The translations under genes and the position numbers were made by a program. Below are positions 40,476-46,498 of a DNA stretch of 46,498 bases, piece by piece. The notes beneath the pieces are model-generated. The model did no database searches, was not told the origin of the DNA, and saw nothing but the letters and a program-made list of their open reading frames with translations. This stretch comes from a virus, in the IMG/VR virus record IMGVR_UViG_3300043777_000187, positions 1 through 46,498 of that record; one strand, given 5' to 3'. How positions within the stretch are numbered: the first letter of the stretch is position 1; each line of letters begins with the position of its first letter.

Positions 40476-40490
40476 GGGGCCATCGGCCCC
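40476..40490. other. 6-bp GC hairpin between early genes
   Basis: GGGGCC (40476-40481) pairs with GGCCCC (40485-40490) around ATC. It sits in the 146-base gap between the first and second early genes. It could attenuate or process the early transcript. No T-run follows on the minus strand. Confidence 0.5.
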
Positions 40491-40498
40491 TTATGGTG

Positions 40499-40750
40499 TT
40501 AGTCGTCGCTCCTCAGGGAGTTATAGGCGTCCTGCTTGGCGATGGAAATCCGTGTGATGGTCGCCATCTCTGCATCCGTAATGCAGCCAGCATACTTTTC
40601 GAGTTCGGCGCGCCGGTTGTCCCAGTGCAGGTACTCTGCGTCGGTGTTTGCGGTCCAGGCCAAAGCCGAAACCACCGCGATGCTCTCAATCAGTCCGCCG
40701 CGTGTTCCCGGCCAATTGGTTCCCATCGGCTGAGTCGTTTGCGTTTCCAT
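40499..40750 (-). CDS. First gene of the early operon, hypothetical
   Basis: An 83-residue acidic protein from ATG 40750, with TTTAGGAGCAAACGAG ahead. The sequence is helical (GLIESIAVVSALAWTAN, ITDAEMATITRISIAKQ) with a Trp-rich centre. It would be the first protein made by leftward transcription. No family recognised; first early proteins often act on the host or on regulation. Confidence 0.6.
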   Translation of the reverse strand: METQTTQPMGTNWPGTRGGLIESIAVVSALAWTANTDAEYLHWDNRRAELEKYAGCITDAEMATITRISIAKQDAYNSLRSDD

Positions 40751-40901
40751 CTCGTTTGCTCCTAAACCAATCCTAACCCGTTGCCTCTCAGCCTCCTATA
40801 CCCTTGATGTGGTGATCGCCTGGCTATTTTGCGGGTGGAAGGTTACCCCTCAAATGGGGGTATCGGTCTACCCTCATCGCTGCGTGCGCTACACTTACGG
40901 C
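40751..40901. promoter_or_regulatory. Divergent control region between early and terminase transcripts
   Basis: This 151-base gap separates leftward early genes from the rightward small-terminase gene. It contains the inverted repeat TACCCC-TCAAATG-GGGGTA (40844-40862), a good repressor-site candidate. TACACT (40890-40895) stands six bases before the terminase ATG as a -10 box; on the other strand TATAGG occurs near 40799. No convincing -35 box is seen for either. Confidence 0.45.
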
Positions 40902-41303
40902 ATGGCGAAGCCAGCTGGCCGGCCTTCGGCTTACACTCCTGAGCTTGGCGCCGCAATTTGCTCCGCCTTGGCAGACGGCAAATCCCTGCGGGAAATTTGC
41001 GCAAGCGACAATATGCCGCCCGAAGCTACCGCTCGGCGCTGGAGCTGGAATGCCGCTCAAAGCTCCTCTGAGTTTGTGGCGCACTACGCGCGCTCGCGTG
41101 ATCTCGGTCTCGATGTAATTGCGGAGCAAATGCTCGATATCGCGGATACGATTGCCGAGGACGCCAACAGCCGGCGTGTGCGCGTCGATGCGCGTAAGTG
41201 GTACCTGAGTAAGTTGGCGCCCAAGCGTTACGGTGATCGCTTGGAGTTAGCCGGCGACAAAGAAGCTCCGCTGCATATCAGCTTCAGACGGCTGGATAAG
41301 TAA
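40902..41303 (+). CDS. Terminase small subunit (Sf6-like)
   Basis: A 133-residue protein. I start it at ATG 40902 (AKPAGRPSAYTPELGAAIC); a longer frame from 40809 is less likely because the -10 box lies inside it. The N-terminal helix-turn-helix (GRPSAYTPELGAAICSALADGKSLREIC...MPPEATARRW), the AEQMLDIADT helix and the VRVDARKWYLSKLAPKRYGDR C-terminus match Sf6-type small terminases. These bind the packaging site and form a ring that hands DNA to the large subunit. The large subunit gene is 3.1 kb away. Confidence 0.85.
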   Translation: MAKPAGRPSAYTPELGAAICSALADGKSLREICASDNMPPEATARRWSWNAAQSSSEFVAHYARSRDLGLDVIAEQMLDIADTIAEDANSRRVRVDARKWYLSKLAPKRYGDRLELAGDKEAPLHISFRRLDK

Positions 41304-41524
41304 TGTCGTGGAAACAACGGTACGTGCCCAGCGCCCCAGGTGCCCACCAGAGAGGGCCGCGGAAGGCTTACGCCAAGCCGGCGCCGCCTGAGCCGGAGGA
41401 GCCGGAGGAAGCTCGGGCGAACGGCGTACACCGCGACCGGCTGGCTGAGCACTTCGTCAGGCGCAAATCTGAGGGATATCTCTGGGACCGCATCGCGTTC
41501 ATGACGGGTGGTCCACAGACCTAA
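41303..41524 (+). CDS. Hypothetical protein coupled to small terminase
   Basis: A 73-residue protein with ATG overlapping the terminase stop (TAATG). The first 40 residues are basic and Pro-rich (RGPRKAYAKPAPPEPEEPEE) and probably disordered; the rest is helical with DRLAEHFVRRKSEGYLWDR. It might assist packaging, but only position suggests it. Confidence 0.5.
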   Translation: MSWKQRYVPSAPGAHQRGPRKAYAKPAPPEPEEPEEARANGVHRDRLAEHFVRRKSEGYLWDRIAFMTGGPQT

Positions 41525-41684
41525 ACTAGGGGCCGACACCCAACCCAGCGGCGATGTCACTGCCATTGCGGTGTCGCTTTGCTCGCAGGCACGCTCGCTC
41601 CCTGTAGGCGATCTAACTCTCTATGCGATACACCCCAATTTTATTCATACAGTGATTACTCCTTTAGAATGAGACGGTAATCAT

Positions 41685-41697
41685 ACCTTGACAAGGT
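41685..41697. promoter_or_regulatory. Palindromic operator candidate ACCTTGACAAGGT
   Basis: A perfect 13-base palindrome around a central A. The 11-base core CCTTGACAAGG recurs at 42388-42398, where it overlaps the -35 box of a good promoter. A partial copy (ACCTTGACAA) is at 12423-12432. The two full copies flank the iteron region and the two small genes, as expected for one regulator acting at both. Confidence 0.55.
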
Positions 41698-41832
41698 TTA
41701 TTCACTTTAACGCTAACGTAGAGCGTTACCGCTAAATATGCCCACTTTAACGCTAACGCTACCTGATTCCGACGTTTACGTTAACGCTAACGTAGATTCT
41801 GCCATAGGTAAACTATGCCACGCCATATCTGC

Positions 41833-41838
41833 TACAAT
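41833..41838 (+). promoter_or_regulatory. -10-like TACAAT for the gene at 41846
   Basis: TACAAT ends seven bases before ATG 41846 and no Shine-Dalgarno sequence lies between. The -35 region is weak. It fits the leaderless pattern seen at other first genes. Confidence 0.45.
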
Positions 41839-41845
41839 CTAAAGC

Positions 41846-42016
41846 ATGAAGCCTAACGCCAACGCGAAGGTGGTGCGCAATATCTGCCCCATGTGCGACC
41901 GCTGGCGACTGATTGCGACCGGCGCGCGTGTCTGCCAGGAGTGCGAGGATCTCGGGATCACTGAGGAGGATATCGCCGAGCACGCGGAGAACGCAGGCGA
42001 ACTGGTGGTAGGCTGA
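41846..42016 (+). CDS. Small zinc-finger protein
   Basis: A 56-residue protein with two CxxC pairs: CPMC at residues 14-17 and CQEC at 30-33, a compact zinc ribbon. The first residues are basic (KPNANAKVVRN) and the tail is acidic (GITEEDIAEHAENAGE). It is the first gene after the iteron region, with a -10-like box immediately upstream. It may be a regulator of replication or transcription (inference). Confidence 0.6.
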   Translation: MKPNANAKVVRNICPMCDRWRLIATGARVCQECEDLGITEEDIAEHAENAGELVVG

Positions 42017-42020
42017 GGGC

Positions 42021-42143
42021 ATGAAGAAGCTGAGGCCGCCGAAGGACAAGCCGCCGCAGGGCACGGTGGCGTGCTCCTACAAGCTGGGCGACCTGGTCAT
42101 CGTGGTGACCCAGCATCTTGACGCCCGCCGGCAATCGGCGTAG
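42021..42143 (+). CDS. Small 40-residue protein
   Basis: Starts at ATG 42021, five bases after the previous stop, with GAGG just before. Sequence MKKLRPPKDKPPQGTVAC then SYKLGDLVIVVTQHLD: a basic, Pro-rich start and a hydrophobic strand. No motif. Close spacing to the zinc-finger gene suggests co-translation. Confidence 0.45.
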   Translation: MKKLRPPKDKPPQGTVACSYKLGDLVIVVTQHLDARRQSA

Positions 42144-42182
42144 GCTGAAAGCTACCTCAGCGACCGTAAACCAGCTTGGAGA

Positions 42183-42299
42183 CGCCGCGGTGCCCAGCCG
42201 CGGCGCTTCCGTGAGAGGGGCAGGCGAAAGCGATTATGCGCGAGTGCGCAAAACCTAGACCTGCTAAACTCCAGTTGGGATTCGGGAGAGATTCCCGAA
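42183..42299. other. Non-coding spacer with two stable hairpins
   Basis: The 283-base gap 42144-42426 holds no convincing gene. It contains an 8-bp stem (CGCCGCGG 42183-42190 with CCGCGGCG 42198-42205, loop TGCCCAG) and a 7-bp stem (TTCGGGA 42281-42287 with TCCCGAA 42293-42299). They could end the upstream transcript or be part of a small RNA; no T-run follows. The end of the gap is the promoter described at 42390. Confidence 0.5.
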
Positions 42300-42389
42300 C
42301 GCCCATAATTCACGAAAGGAGGGCGCGGAGCGTAGCCAGAGCAATCGATGCGCGTCTGGTGCGCCGGGTACAGCCCAGGCGCGCATCCC

Positions 42390-42418
42390 TTGACAAGGTA
42401 GCGCTTTCGGACTACCAT
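42390..42418 (+). promoter_or_regulatory. Strong promoter candidate for the 42427 operon
   Basis: TTGACA (42390-42395), a 17-base spacer, and TACCAT (42413-42418). The start site would be at about 42425-42427, that is, at the GTG of the next gene. The palindrome CCTTGACAAGG (42388-42398) covers the -35 box, so a bound repressor would block it. This is the best sigma-70-type promoter seen in the window. Confidence 0.65.
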
Positions 42419-42426
42419 CGGCTTTC

Positions 42427-42603
42427 GTGTCCCCCACCAGTTTCAAACTCAGCGAAATCGACAAATCCCTGATCGAGGAAATGGCGCTGCGCGACGGGTG
42501 CAGCAACATCGATGTACTCAGACGGCTGGTCCGCACGGAGGGCCGGCGGCTCGGGCTGCTCAGCGAAGATGGGCAACTGATCCTCACCAAGGAGAAGCCG
42601 TGA
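42427..42603 (+). CDS. Ribbon-helix-helix-like small protein
   Basis: A 58-residue protein from GTG 42427. SFKLSEIDKSLIEEMALRDGCSNIDVLRRLVRTEGRRLGL has the strand-helix-turn-helix pattern of RHH (CopG/Arc-type) DNA-binding proteins. It could autoregulate through the palindrome over its own promoter. No ribosome site precedes it, and the predicted transcript begins at or near the GTG, so it may be translated without a leader. The stop overlaps the next start (GTGA). Confidence 0.6.
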   Translation: MSPTSFKLSEIDKSLIEEMALRDGCSNIDVLRRLVRTEGRRLGLLSEDGQLILTKEKP

Positions 42604-43400
42604 GCGTCATGCCCCAGCAAAAGCCTGCCAGCGATCACTACATTGGAGCCATCCCCAAAGGTGCGACTGGCGATCCGCGGTTCCGCGTCAGTTGCGTGAC
42701 GATCTGCGTAGGCTACTCCGATTTCCTGGCTCACACCCTCCCGCTGAATCAGCATCACTTCGACCGCATGGTGGTGGTAACGGCGCCGTGGGACCCTGAA
42801 ACGCTCAAGGTCTGCGAATACTACCGCGTGGAGGCGATTCAGACGAATCAGTTCATGGAAGAGGCCGGCGAGTTCCGGAAGGCGATCGGCATCAACCATG
42901 GGCTACGGTCGCTCTATGCCGATCCGGAAGGATGGATCTGCCACATGGACGCAGACATCGTGCAGCCGCCGCACTTCCGCGATTCGGTGCGCAACGCCTG
43001 GCTCGACAAGTCGATGCTTTACGGCATGGACCGGGCCGAGTTCAAATCGTTCGCCGAGTGGGAGGATTTCCACCGCCTGCCAGAACCGCAGGTGCAGGGC
43101 GGCTTCCTGATCCACACCATGAACGCCGGTAAGCCTATCGGAACCAGGCTACAGTTCTACCACACCGGCGGGTACGTGCCGATCGGCTTCTTTCAGATGT
43201 GGCACAGCGGCCTGGGACAGCCTGAGTATCCTGAGAAGTCGAGCAACGCCGGCGCGACCGATGCGCACTTTGGGACGAAGTGGGCGCGCGCCAAACGCGG
43301 GATGATTCCAGAAGTGATTTGCTACCACCTGGAATCGGAAGCGGCGCCGATGGGCGTAAACTGGAAAGCGCGGGAGACTAAGCCGTTCGGAGCACTTTGA
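42600..43400 (+). CDS. GT-A-type glycosyltransferase
   Basis: A 266-residue protein. GTG 42600 overlaps the preceding stop and has AAGGAG upstream, so I prefer it to the longer frame from 42498. It begins with strands typical of a GT-A fold (RVSCVTICVGYSDFL, FDRMVVVTAPWD) and contains GWICHMDADIV with the DxD metal-sugar motif at residues 117-119, then WEDFHRLPEPQVQGGFL and a late His in VICYHLES. Phage glycosyltransferases can modify phage DNA bases or host surface glycans. The sugar and acceptor cannot be read from sequence. Confidence 0.7.
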   Translation: MSVMPQQKPASDHYIGAIPKGATGDPRFRVSCVTICVGYSDFLAHTLPLNQHHFDRMVVVTAPWDPETLKVCEYYRVEAIQTNQFMEEAGEFRKAIGINHGLRSLYADPEGWICHMDADIVQPPHFRDSVRNAWLDKSMLYGMDRAEFKSFAEWEDFHRLPEPQVQGGFLIHTMNAGKPIGTRLQFYHTGGYVPIGFFQMWHSGLGQPEYPEKSSNAGATDAHFGTKWARAKRGMIPEVICYHLESEAAPMGVNWKARETKPFGAL

Positions 43401-43403
43401 ATA

Positions 43404-43781
43404 ATGCGCCAAGTTACATTGCGCTTATCTTGTACGGATGCGCAAGTGTCCCGCCTCGCGGAATTGCTAGTGGGTCTTTGGGGGCAACCGCAGCAGATCG
43501 AACTCGCCTCGATAGTGAGGATGGCGGTCCGTGGTATGGTTACGCCTCTGGATGAAAGCAACAAGGAGATACGAATGAACATCGTCGCATACAAAATCGC
43601 GGTCGGTCACGATCAATGGGAGCTTGAAATCGTGGTAGGCAAAATGATGGGCTCCGGGTGGAAGCCGCTGGGCGGTGTCTCCGTGCATGGCGTCCTGGGC
43701 GTGCCAGCCACAGATTTGACACCGACCGTGCCAGCCAACTTGTGGTGGTCTCAGGCGATGGTGCAGTACGAAGCTGCGTAA
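43404..43781 (+). CDS. DUF1737-like protein with N-terminal extension
   Basis: A 125-residue frame. The last 68 residues (from ATG 43575, which has a strong AAGGAGATACGA) match DUF1737: AYKIAVGHDQWELEIVVGKMMGSGWKPLGGVS, ending in LWWSQAMVQY. The first 57 residues are helical and could be a separate translated part or a distinct small gene in the same frame. I keep the long form with low certainty about the start. DUF1737 proteins are small and of unknown function. Confidence 0.6.
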   Translation: MRQVTLRLSCTDAQVSRLAELLVGLWGQPQQIELASIVRMAVRGMVTPLDESNKEIRMNIVAYKIAVGHDQWELEIVVGKMMGSGWKPLGGVSVHGVLGVPATDLTPTVPANLWWSQAMVQYEAA

Positions 43782-43791
43782 AGGAGAATCT

Positions 43792-43953
43792 ATGATTCAG
43801 CTAAACGAGTGGGAACAGTTGGTAGTTGGCTTCGCGATAGGAGTCATGGGCCTGCTGGCTACTAAGACGAAAAACGCTACAGCGCTTGCGGCCATCGCCG
43901 ACTTCACCGCGTTCTTGACCTCACTGGAAGCCGGGCAAGTTCCTACGGCATAA
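43792..43953 (+). CDS. Small one-helix membrane peptide
   Basis: A 53-residue peptide from ATG 43792 behind AAAGGAGAATCT. Residues 9-24 (QLVVGFAIGVMGLLAT) are hydrophobic, and a second mildly hydrophobic helix follows (ALAAIADFTAFLTSL). Possibly a membrane peptide of the lysis or host-takeover type; nothing more specific can be said. Confidence 0.5.
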   Translation: MIQLNEWEQLVVGFAIGVMGLLATKTKNATALAAIADFTAFLTSLEAGQVPTA

Positions 43954-43957
43954 GTCG

Positions 43958-44044
43958 ATGGTGGGATTCGTAATCGGGGTCGTAGTGGGAGCGGGAGTGC
44001 TGCTCTATCTGTTCATTCGAGGATTCAGGTTCCCCTGGACATGA
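43958..44044 (+). CDS. 28-residue transmembrane micropeptide
   Basis: MVGFVIGVVVGAGVLLYLFI is nearly all hydrophobic, followed by RGFRFPWT. It starts five bases after the preceding stop and overlaps the next ATG by four bases, so it is probably translated. Its role is unknown; micropeptides of this kind sometimes help holins. Confidence 0.45.
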   Translation: MVGFVIGVVVGAGVLLYLFIRGFRFPWT

Positions 44045-44235
44045 AACAACCCTGCCTGAGCACGGCGCTGGTTCGGGTGCTGGCAGCCATCTACAACGTG
44101 AGTTGGCCGCCTGAGCAGTTCCAGGTCTTCGAGGATGCCCGCGCCACGTTGAAGCACCTGGGCCGCCGGCCGCCCGGAATCACCGAGGACGAATGGTGGC
44201 ACGCTATGCACAGTGCGCCGCCGATAACGCAATGA
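44041..44235 (+). CDS. Hypothetical 64-residue protein
   Basis: ATG 44041 overlaps the micropeptide stop (ATGA). The protein is helical: STALVRVLAAIYNVSWPPEQFQVFEDARATLKHLG, then EDEWWHAMHS. No family recognised. It is coupled to the next gene by another ATGA overlap, placing it in the terminase operon. Confidence 0.55.
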   Translation: MKQPCLSTALVRVLAAIYNVSWPPEQFQVFEDARATLKHLGRRPPGITEDEWWHAMHSAPPITQ

Positions 44236-44435
44236 TCGAGCTGCGCCAGCCGCTCATCTTCGATACGCCGAAAGGCAAAGCGATGGCTCTGTTCGTCATC
44301 GATCCAGGCACACAAAACAATCTTCAGTGGGTGTGCTTCATGAAGGATACCGGCGAATGTTGGACCTTCGATAACGGAGACATCCGCTTGGAAGCCAACG
44401 TGACGATGGGCATCCGATGCTGCCAATCCAGATAG
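44232..44435 (+). CDS. Hypothetical 67-residue protein before large terminase
   Basis: ATG 44232 overlaps the preceding stop. It is a beta-type small protein (KGKAMALFVIDPGTQNNLQW, ECWTFDNGDIRLEANVTMG). Proteins with this 'W.F.N.dIR...N.T.G' pattern appear before terminase genes in other phages. It overlaps the terminase start by 19 bases. Confidence 0.6.
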   Translation: MIELRQPLIFDTPKGKAMALFVIDPGTQNNLQWVCFMKDTGECWTFDNGDIRLEANVTMGIRCCQSR

Positions 44436-46063
44436 ACGGCGGCACTTTCCAACCCAAACAAGCCGCATTACTCGATCTGTTGGAAGCCACCGGCCCGGAC
44501 GTTCCCACTATCTTGGCGTTCTGCGGGGCGCGCGGCAGTGCCAAGAGCCGCGGCCTCCGCAACTGCGCGCTGTACCTCGCCGGCAACTATCCAGGCATTG
44601 TCATCTACATCGTCCGCCGCGTACTGAAGGATCTGCTCGAGAACCACGCCGAGAAGATGGCGCTCGAACAGCCCCACTTTCATGCGCGCTACTACCGCCA
44701 GAGCCGCTACGAATGGGAACTCGACAACGGTTCGCGCATCGTAATGGTCTATGCCGAGAATGCGGTCGATGTCCAGCGCGTCTCCTACGGACCGGAATGC
44801 ACTTTCCTGCTGATCGACCAAGCCGAGCAGTTCACCGAAAACGAGCTAACCAGCTTTCGTATTTGCAACCGCTGGCCCAGTGCGGCGCGTGGCTTCGTCA
44901 AAACCTGCCTGTTCTTCAACATTGGGGTGAGCGATGAGCGCGGCCTGCCCGCGCTGTCCATGCAGTACCTGCGGCGCATTTTCCACCTGCGCCAGTTCCA
45001 CGGCAAGGAGCGGCCGGCGGATTACCACTGCCTGATCGCCTACGGATGGGATAACTACGAGTGGTTCCGCGGCCAGGTGGCGCTCACCGAAGAGCAGTTC
45101 TACGCGCTATCCAGTCAGGAGCGGTACCTGCTGTTCATCAACCACACATCGGAAGGGCATAAGATGGACGCGCTGCCGGCGCACCGCCGCGAGGGTGAGT
45201 TGCTGGGCAACTGGGACGCTTTCAGCGGCCAATACTTTGCCGACGTTTGGGGCGATCACTGCGTTCTGGACATCGGGACCGTCAATGCCCTTGTCCAGCC
45301 CTGGTGGCGCCGCTGGATGGCCCAGGACTGGGGCTTTGGCGATCACGATTACCACTGCTGGCTGGCCATCGGAAAGGTATCGCCAGAGCTTTGGATTCGT
45401 CACTTCGGAGGCGACATCGGGATGCCACTCGATGTCATTATCCTGTATCGCGAGTTGCTGCAGAACGGCCGTGCGGAGGGCGACCTCGCCATGGACATCG
45501 CAAACGCCACACCAGAGGCGGAGCGGCCCTTCCTTAAAGACTTCTGGCTGAGCCAGGATGCGTTCGGCCAACGGGCGAAACAGGGCGGCGCCAATACGGT
45601 GGGCGAGGCGATTGGCAAGATTCTTCATCGCCACAATCTACCATGGCCCACGCCCGCCCGGCAGGACCGGATCAACGGTTGGCGGTGCTTCTACAATTGC
45701 TTGCGGCAAGCCGGGCTGCGCGGCTGCAACATCGACCGCGAGCGCGCGCAGCAGGGGCCGGCATTCTTCGTGAGCGCCAACTGCCCCGCGGCGATCGAGC
45801 ACATTCCGCTGGGCGTGCGGGATCCGGATAATCCCGAGGACATGATGAAAGTGCCCGGCGCGGTCTGGGAAGACGTGCTGGATGGCGTGCGCTATGGCCT
45901 ATACTCGATGCTGGAGGCCAAGAAGCGGGCTCCCGTTGAGGTGCGCGCACATGAAGTTTACGCCGCGGCTTCGTCGCCTACCGATGCCCATCTGCGGATG
46001 CTCCACTTCCAGGAGAAAGAAATGCAGCGCACGCGAGTTTCGAAACAGCCGCGCTGGCGGTAG
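44417..46063 (+). CDS. Terminase large subunit
   Basis: A 548-residue protein, usual length. Walker A GARGSAKS at residues 37-44; Walker B-like FLLIDQAEQFT at 130-140, where DQ stands in place of the usual DE; a coupling-type LFFNIG near 165-170. The C-terminal RNase-H-like nuclease starts with MAQDWG (Asp304) and has later acidic positions in LSQDAFG and WEDVLDGVRYGL. It cuts concatemeric DNA and drives it into the head. It is the penultimate gene before the contig end; the small subunit lies 3.1 kb upstream. Confidence 0.9.
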   Translation: MLPIQIDGGTFQPKQAALLDLLEATGPDVPTILAFCGARGSAKSRGLRNCALYLAGNYPGIVIYIVRRVLKDLLENHAEKMALEQPHFHARYYRQSRYEWELDNGSRIVMVYAENAVDVQRVSYGPECTFLLIDQAEQFTENELTSFRICNRWPSAARGFVKTCLFFNIGVSDERGLPALSMQYLRRIFHLRQFHGKERPADYHCLIAYGWDNYEWFRGQVALTEEQFYALSSQERYLLFINHTSEGHKMDALPAHRREGELLGNWDAFSGQYFADVWGDHCVLDIGTVNALVQPWWRRWMAQDWGFGDHDYHCWLAIGKVSPELWIRHFGGDIGMPLDVIILYRELLQNGRAEGDLAMDIANATPEAERPFLKDFWLSQDAFGQRAKQGGANTVGEAIGKILHRHNLPWPTPARQDRINGWRCFYNCLRQAGLRGCNIDRERAQQGPAFFVSANCPAAIEHIPLGVRDPDNPEDMMKVPGAVWEDVLDGVRYGLYSMLEAKKRAPVEVRAHEVYAAASSPTDAHLRMLHFQEKEMQRTRVSKQPRWR

Positions 46064-46105
46064 GTTTCCCACCGCCCACCGTTCTGCGATAGTCTTCAGC
46101 CAATG
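46062..46105 (+). promoter_or_regulatory. Second copy of the duplicated promoter-like element
   Basis: Matches 498-541 at 40 of 44 bases. TTTCCC (46065-46070) and GATAGT (46088-46093) are 17 apart and nine bases precede ATG 46103. It begins at the terminase stop codon. Two copies at starts of two genes either side of the genome junction suggest a functional promoter or a duplication. Confidence 0.55.
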
Positions 46106-46462
46106 CTCGGCTACGCCTCCAACACCGGCACGCGCCGCAATCTGGCGGCGTTGCGGGATGCTGGCTGGCGTCTCAAACCCGAACCCTTTGCCGCGCTGGT
46201 CGAGCACCTGGGCTGCGCGGCCGACTTCGTGATCTTGCCAGATATCGTGGCGGGCGGCGAAGCGAGCCTGGATCTTTCGGTGTCCTGGATTCCGCGGCTG
46301 CGCGGGATTCGCAAGCTGCTACTGCCCCTGCAAGACGGAATGACAGCTCACGATGGTGGGAGCGCAATGGTGGGAATAGTGGGAATAGTGGGAGCGCAAT
46401 GGTGGGAATGCAATGGTGGGAATGCAATGGTGGGAATGGTGGGAGCGCAATGGTGGGAATAG
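46103..46462 (+). pseudogene. N-terminal half of DpdA/TGT-like gene, disrupted
   Basis: Starts MLGYASNTGTRRNLAALRDAGWRL and continues ILPDIVAGGEASLDLSVSWIPRL, then LLPLQDGM, the order of a phage protein family related to tRNA-guanine transglycosylases (DpdA-like). After residue ~82 it runs into the G-rich repeat and becomes Gly/Met/Val/Trp repeats before a stop at 46460-46462. The expected segment with a conserved Asn-Gly-Ala-Trp between GWRL and the PDIVAGG block also seems missing. The C-terminal half is at 229-432 in another frame. Either a broken gene or a misassembled junction. Confidence 0.6.
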
Positions 46463-46498
46463 TGGGAAAATGTTTCCCACTATAGCTCCGAGAGATTT
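46258..46498. repeat. Right copy of the terminal direct repeat
   Basis: Same sequence as 1-241 with one difference. It begins within the disrupted DpdA-like gene and ends 15 bases beyond the hairpin. See the left copy for interpretation. Confidence 0.95.

Larger units (their letters stand above)
41525..41845. other. AT-richer non-coding region with iterons; origin candidate
   Basis: No gene is visible in 41525-41845. The second half is clearly less GC-rich than the genome. CACTTTAACGCTAACG occurs at 41703-41718 and 41743-41758, and TTAACGCTAACGTAGA at 41707-41722 and 41781-41796; the shared 12-base core TTAACGCTAACG thus appears three times with 40- and 34-base spacing, plus an inverted GCGTTA (41723-41728). 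An inverted repeat CATAG/CTATG is at 41804-41817. Such iterons are typical of replication origins or repressor clusters. Confidence 0.6.

Noticed and set aside
41703-41796. CRISPR array reading of the iteron repeats
   Set aside because: Repeats are 12-16 bases with irregular spacing and overlap each other; no uniform spacers and no cas genes. Iterons fit better.
42236-42472. Open frame of 78 codons across the spacer and promoter before 42427
   Set aside because: Arg/Pro-rich random-looking product, covers hairpins and the best promoter in the window, and overlaps the RHH-like gene in another frame.

Overview
The window is a complete or near-complete tailed-phage genome of about 46.3 kb, GC-rich, written with a 241-base direct repeat at its two ends (1-241 and 46258-46498, one mismatch). 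The repeat means the molecule is either circularly permuted or circular in assembly, or that it has true terminal repeats. Large terminase, portal, a scaffold-like protein and an HK97-type major capsid protein are recognisable. I see no tape-measure gene, no sheath, and no integrase or DNA polymerase. A very large portal, Ala/Gly/Pro-rich candidate ejection proteins and beta-helix tailspikes fit a short-tailed (podovirus-like) particle, but this is inference. The host is not shown directly. High GC, secreted-style Thr/Ser/Gly-rich Ig-like proteins with Sec signal peptides and Ala-Gln-Asn style cleavage sites would suit an Acidobacteriota-type soil bacterium (weak inference).

Layout. 539-12411 (+): small accessory proteins, a His/Met-rich protein, a signal-peptide virion protein, portal, scaffold, then a receptor-binding block (LamG-like protein and pectate-lyase-like tailspike). 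12488-12850 (-): a lone HNH endonuclease antisense between the tailspike and the capsid gene. 13076-29558 (+): capsid, head completion or connector genes including three related ~276-residue proteins, a 1216-residue tail protein, a holin-like protein, a structured RNA region, a GNAT-like gene, three low-complexity candidate ejection proteins and a second beta-helix tailspike. 29533-40750 (-): one long early operon with tightly overlapping start and stop codons: C5 DNA methyltransferase, zinc-finger proteins, a DUF1376-like replication protein, DUF6948, VRR-NUC nuclease, DUF7694, an ASCH/PUA-like protein, DUF2303, Gp157-like, a protein with an SSB-like acidic tail, and many small proteins. 40902-46498 (+): Sf6-like small terminase, an AT-richer iteron region that looks like an origin, a zinc-finger and a ribbon-helix-helix-like small protein, a glycosyltransferase, small membrane peptides, large terminase, and the first half of a DpdA/TGT-like gene whose second half lies at 229-432.

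The most interesting signals: (1) the first genes of several transcription units have a -10-like hexamer 6-9 bases before the start codon and no Shine-Dalgarno sequence, which suggests leaderless mRNAs; (2) a G-rich minisatellite with a perfect 11-bp hairpin splits a recognisable TGT/DpdA-like gene at the contig junction next to the large terminase; (3) four putative virion or adsorption proteins carry Sec signal peptides; (4) a structured RNA at 23709-23937 contains a stretch resembling the cobalamin-riboswitch core; (5) iterons and shared palindromic operators lie around 41.7-42.4 kb. All function calls come from reading motifs by eye; no database search was run.
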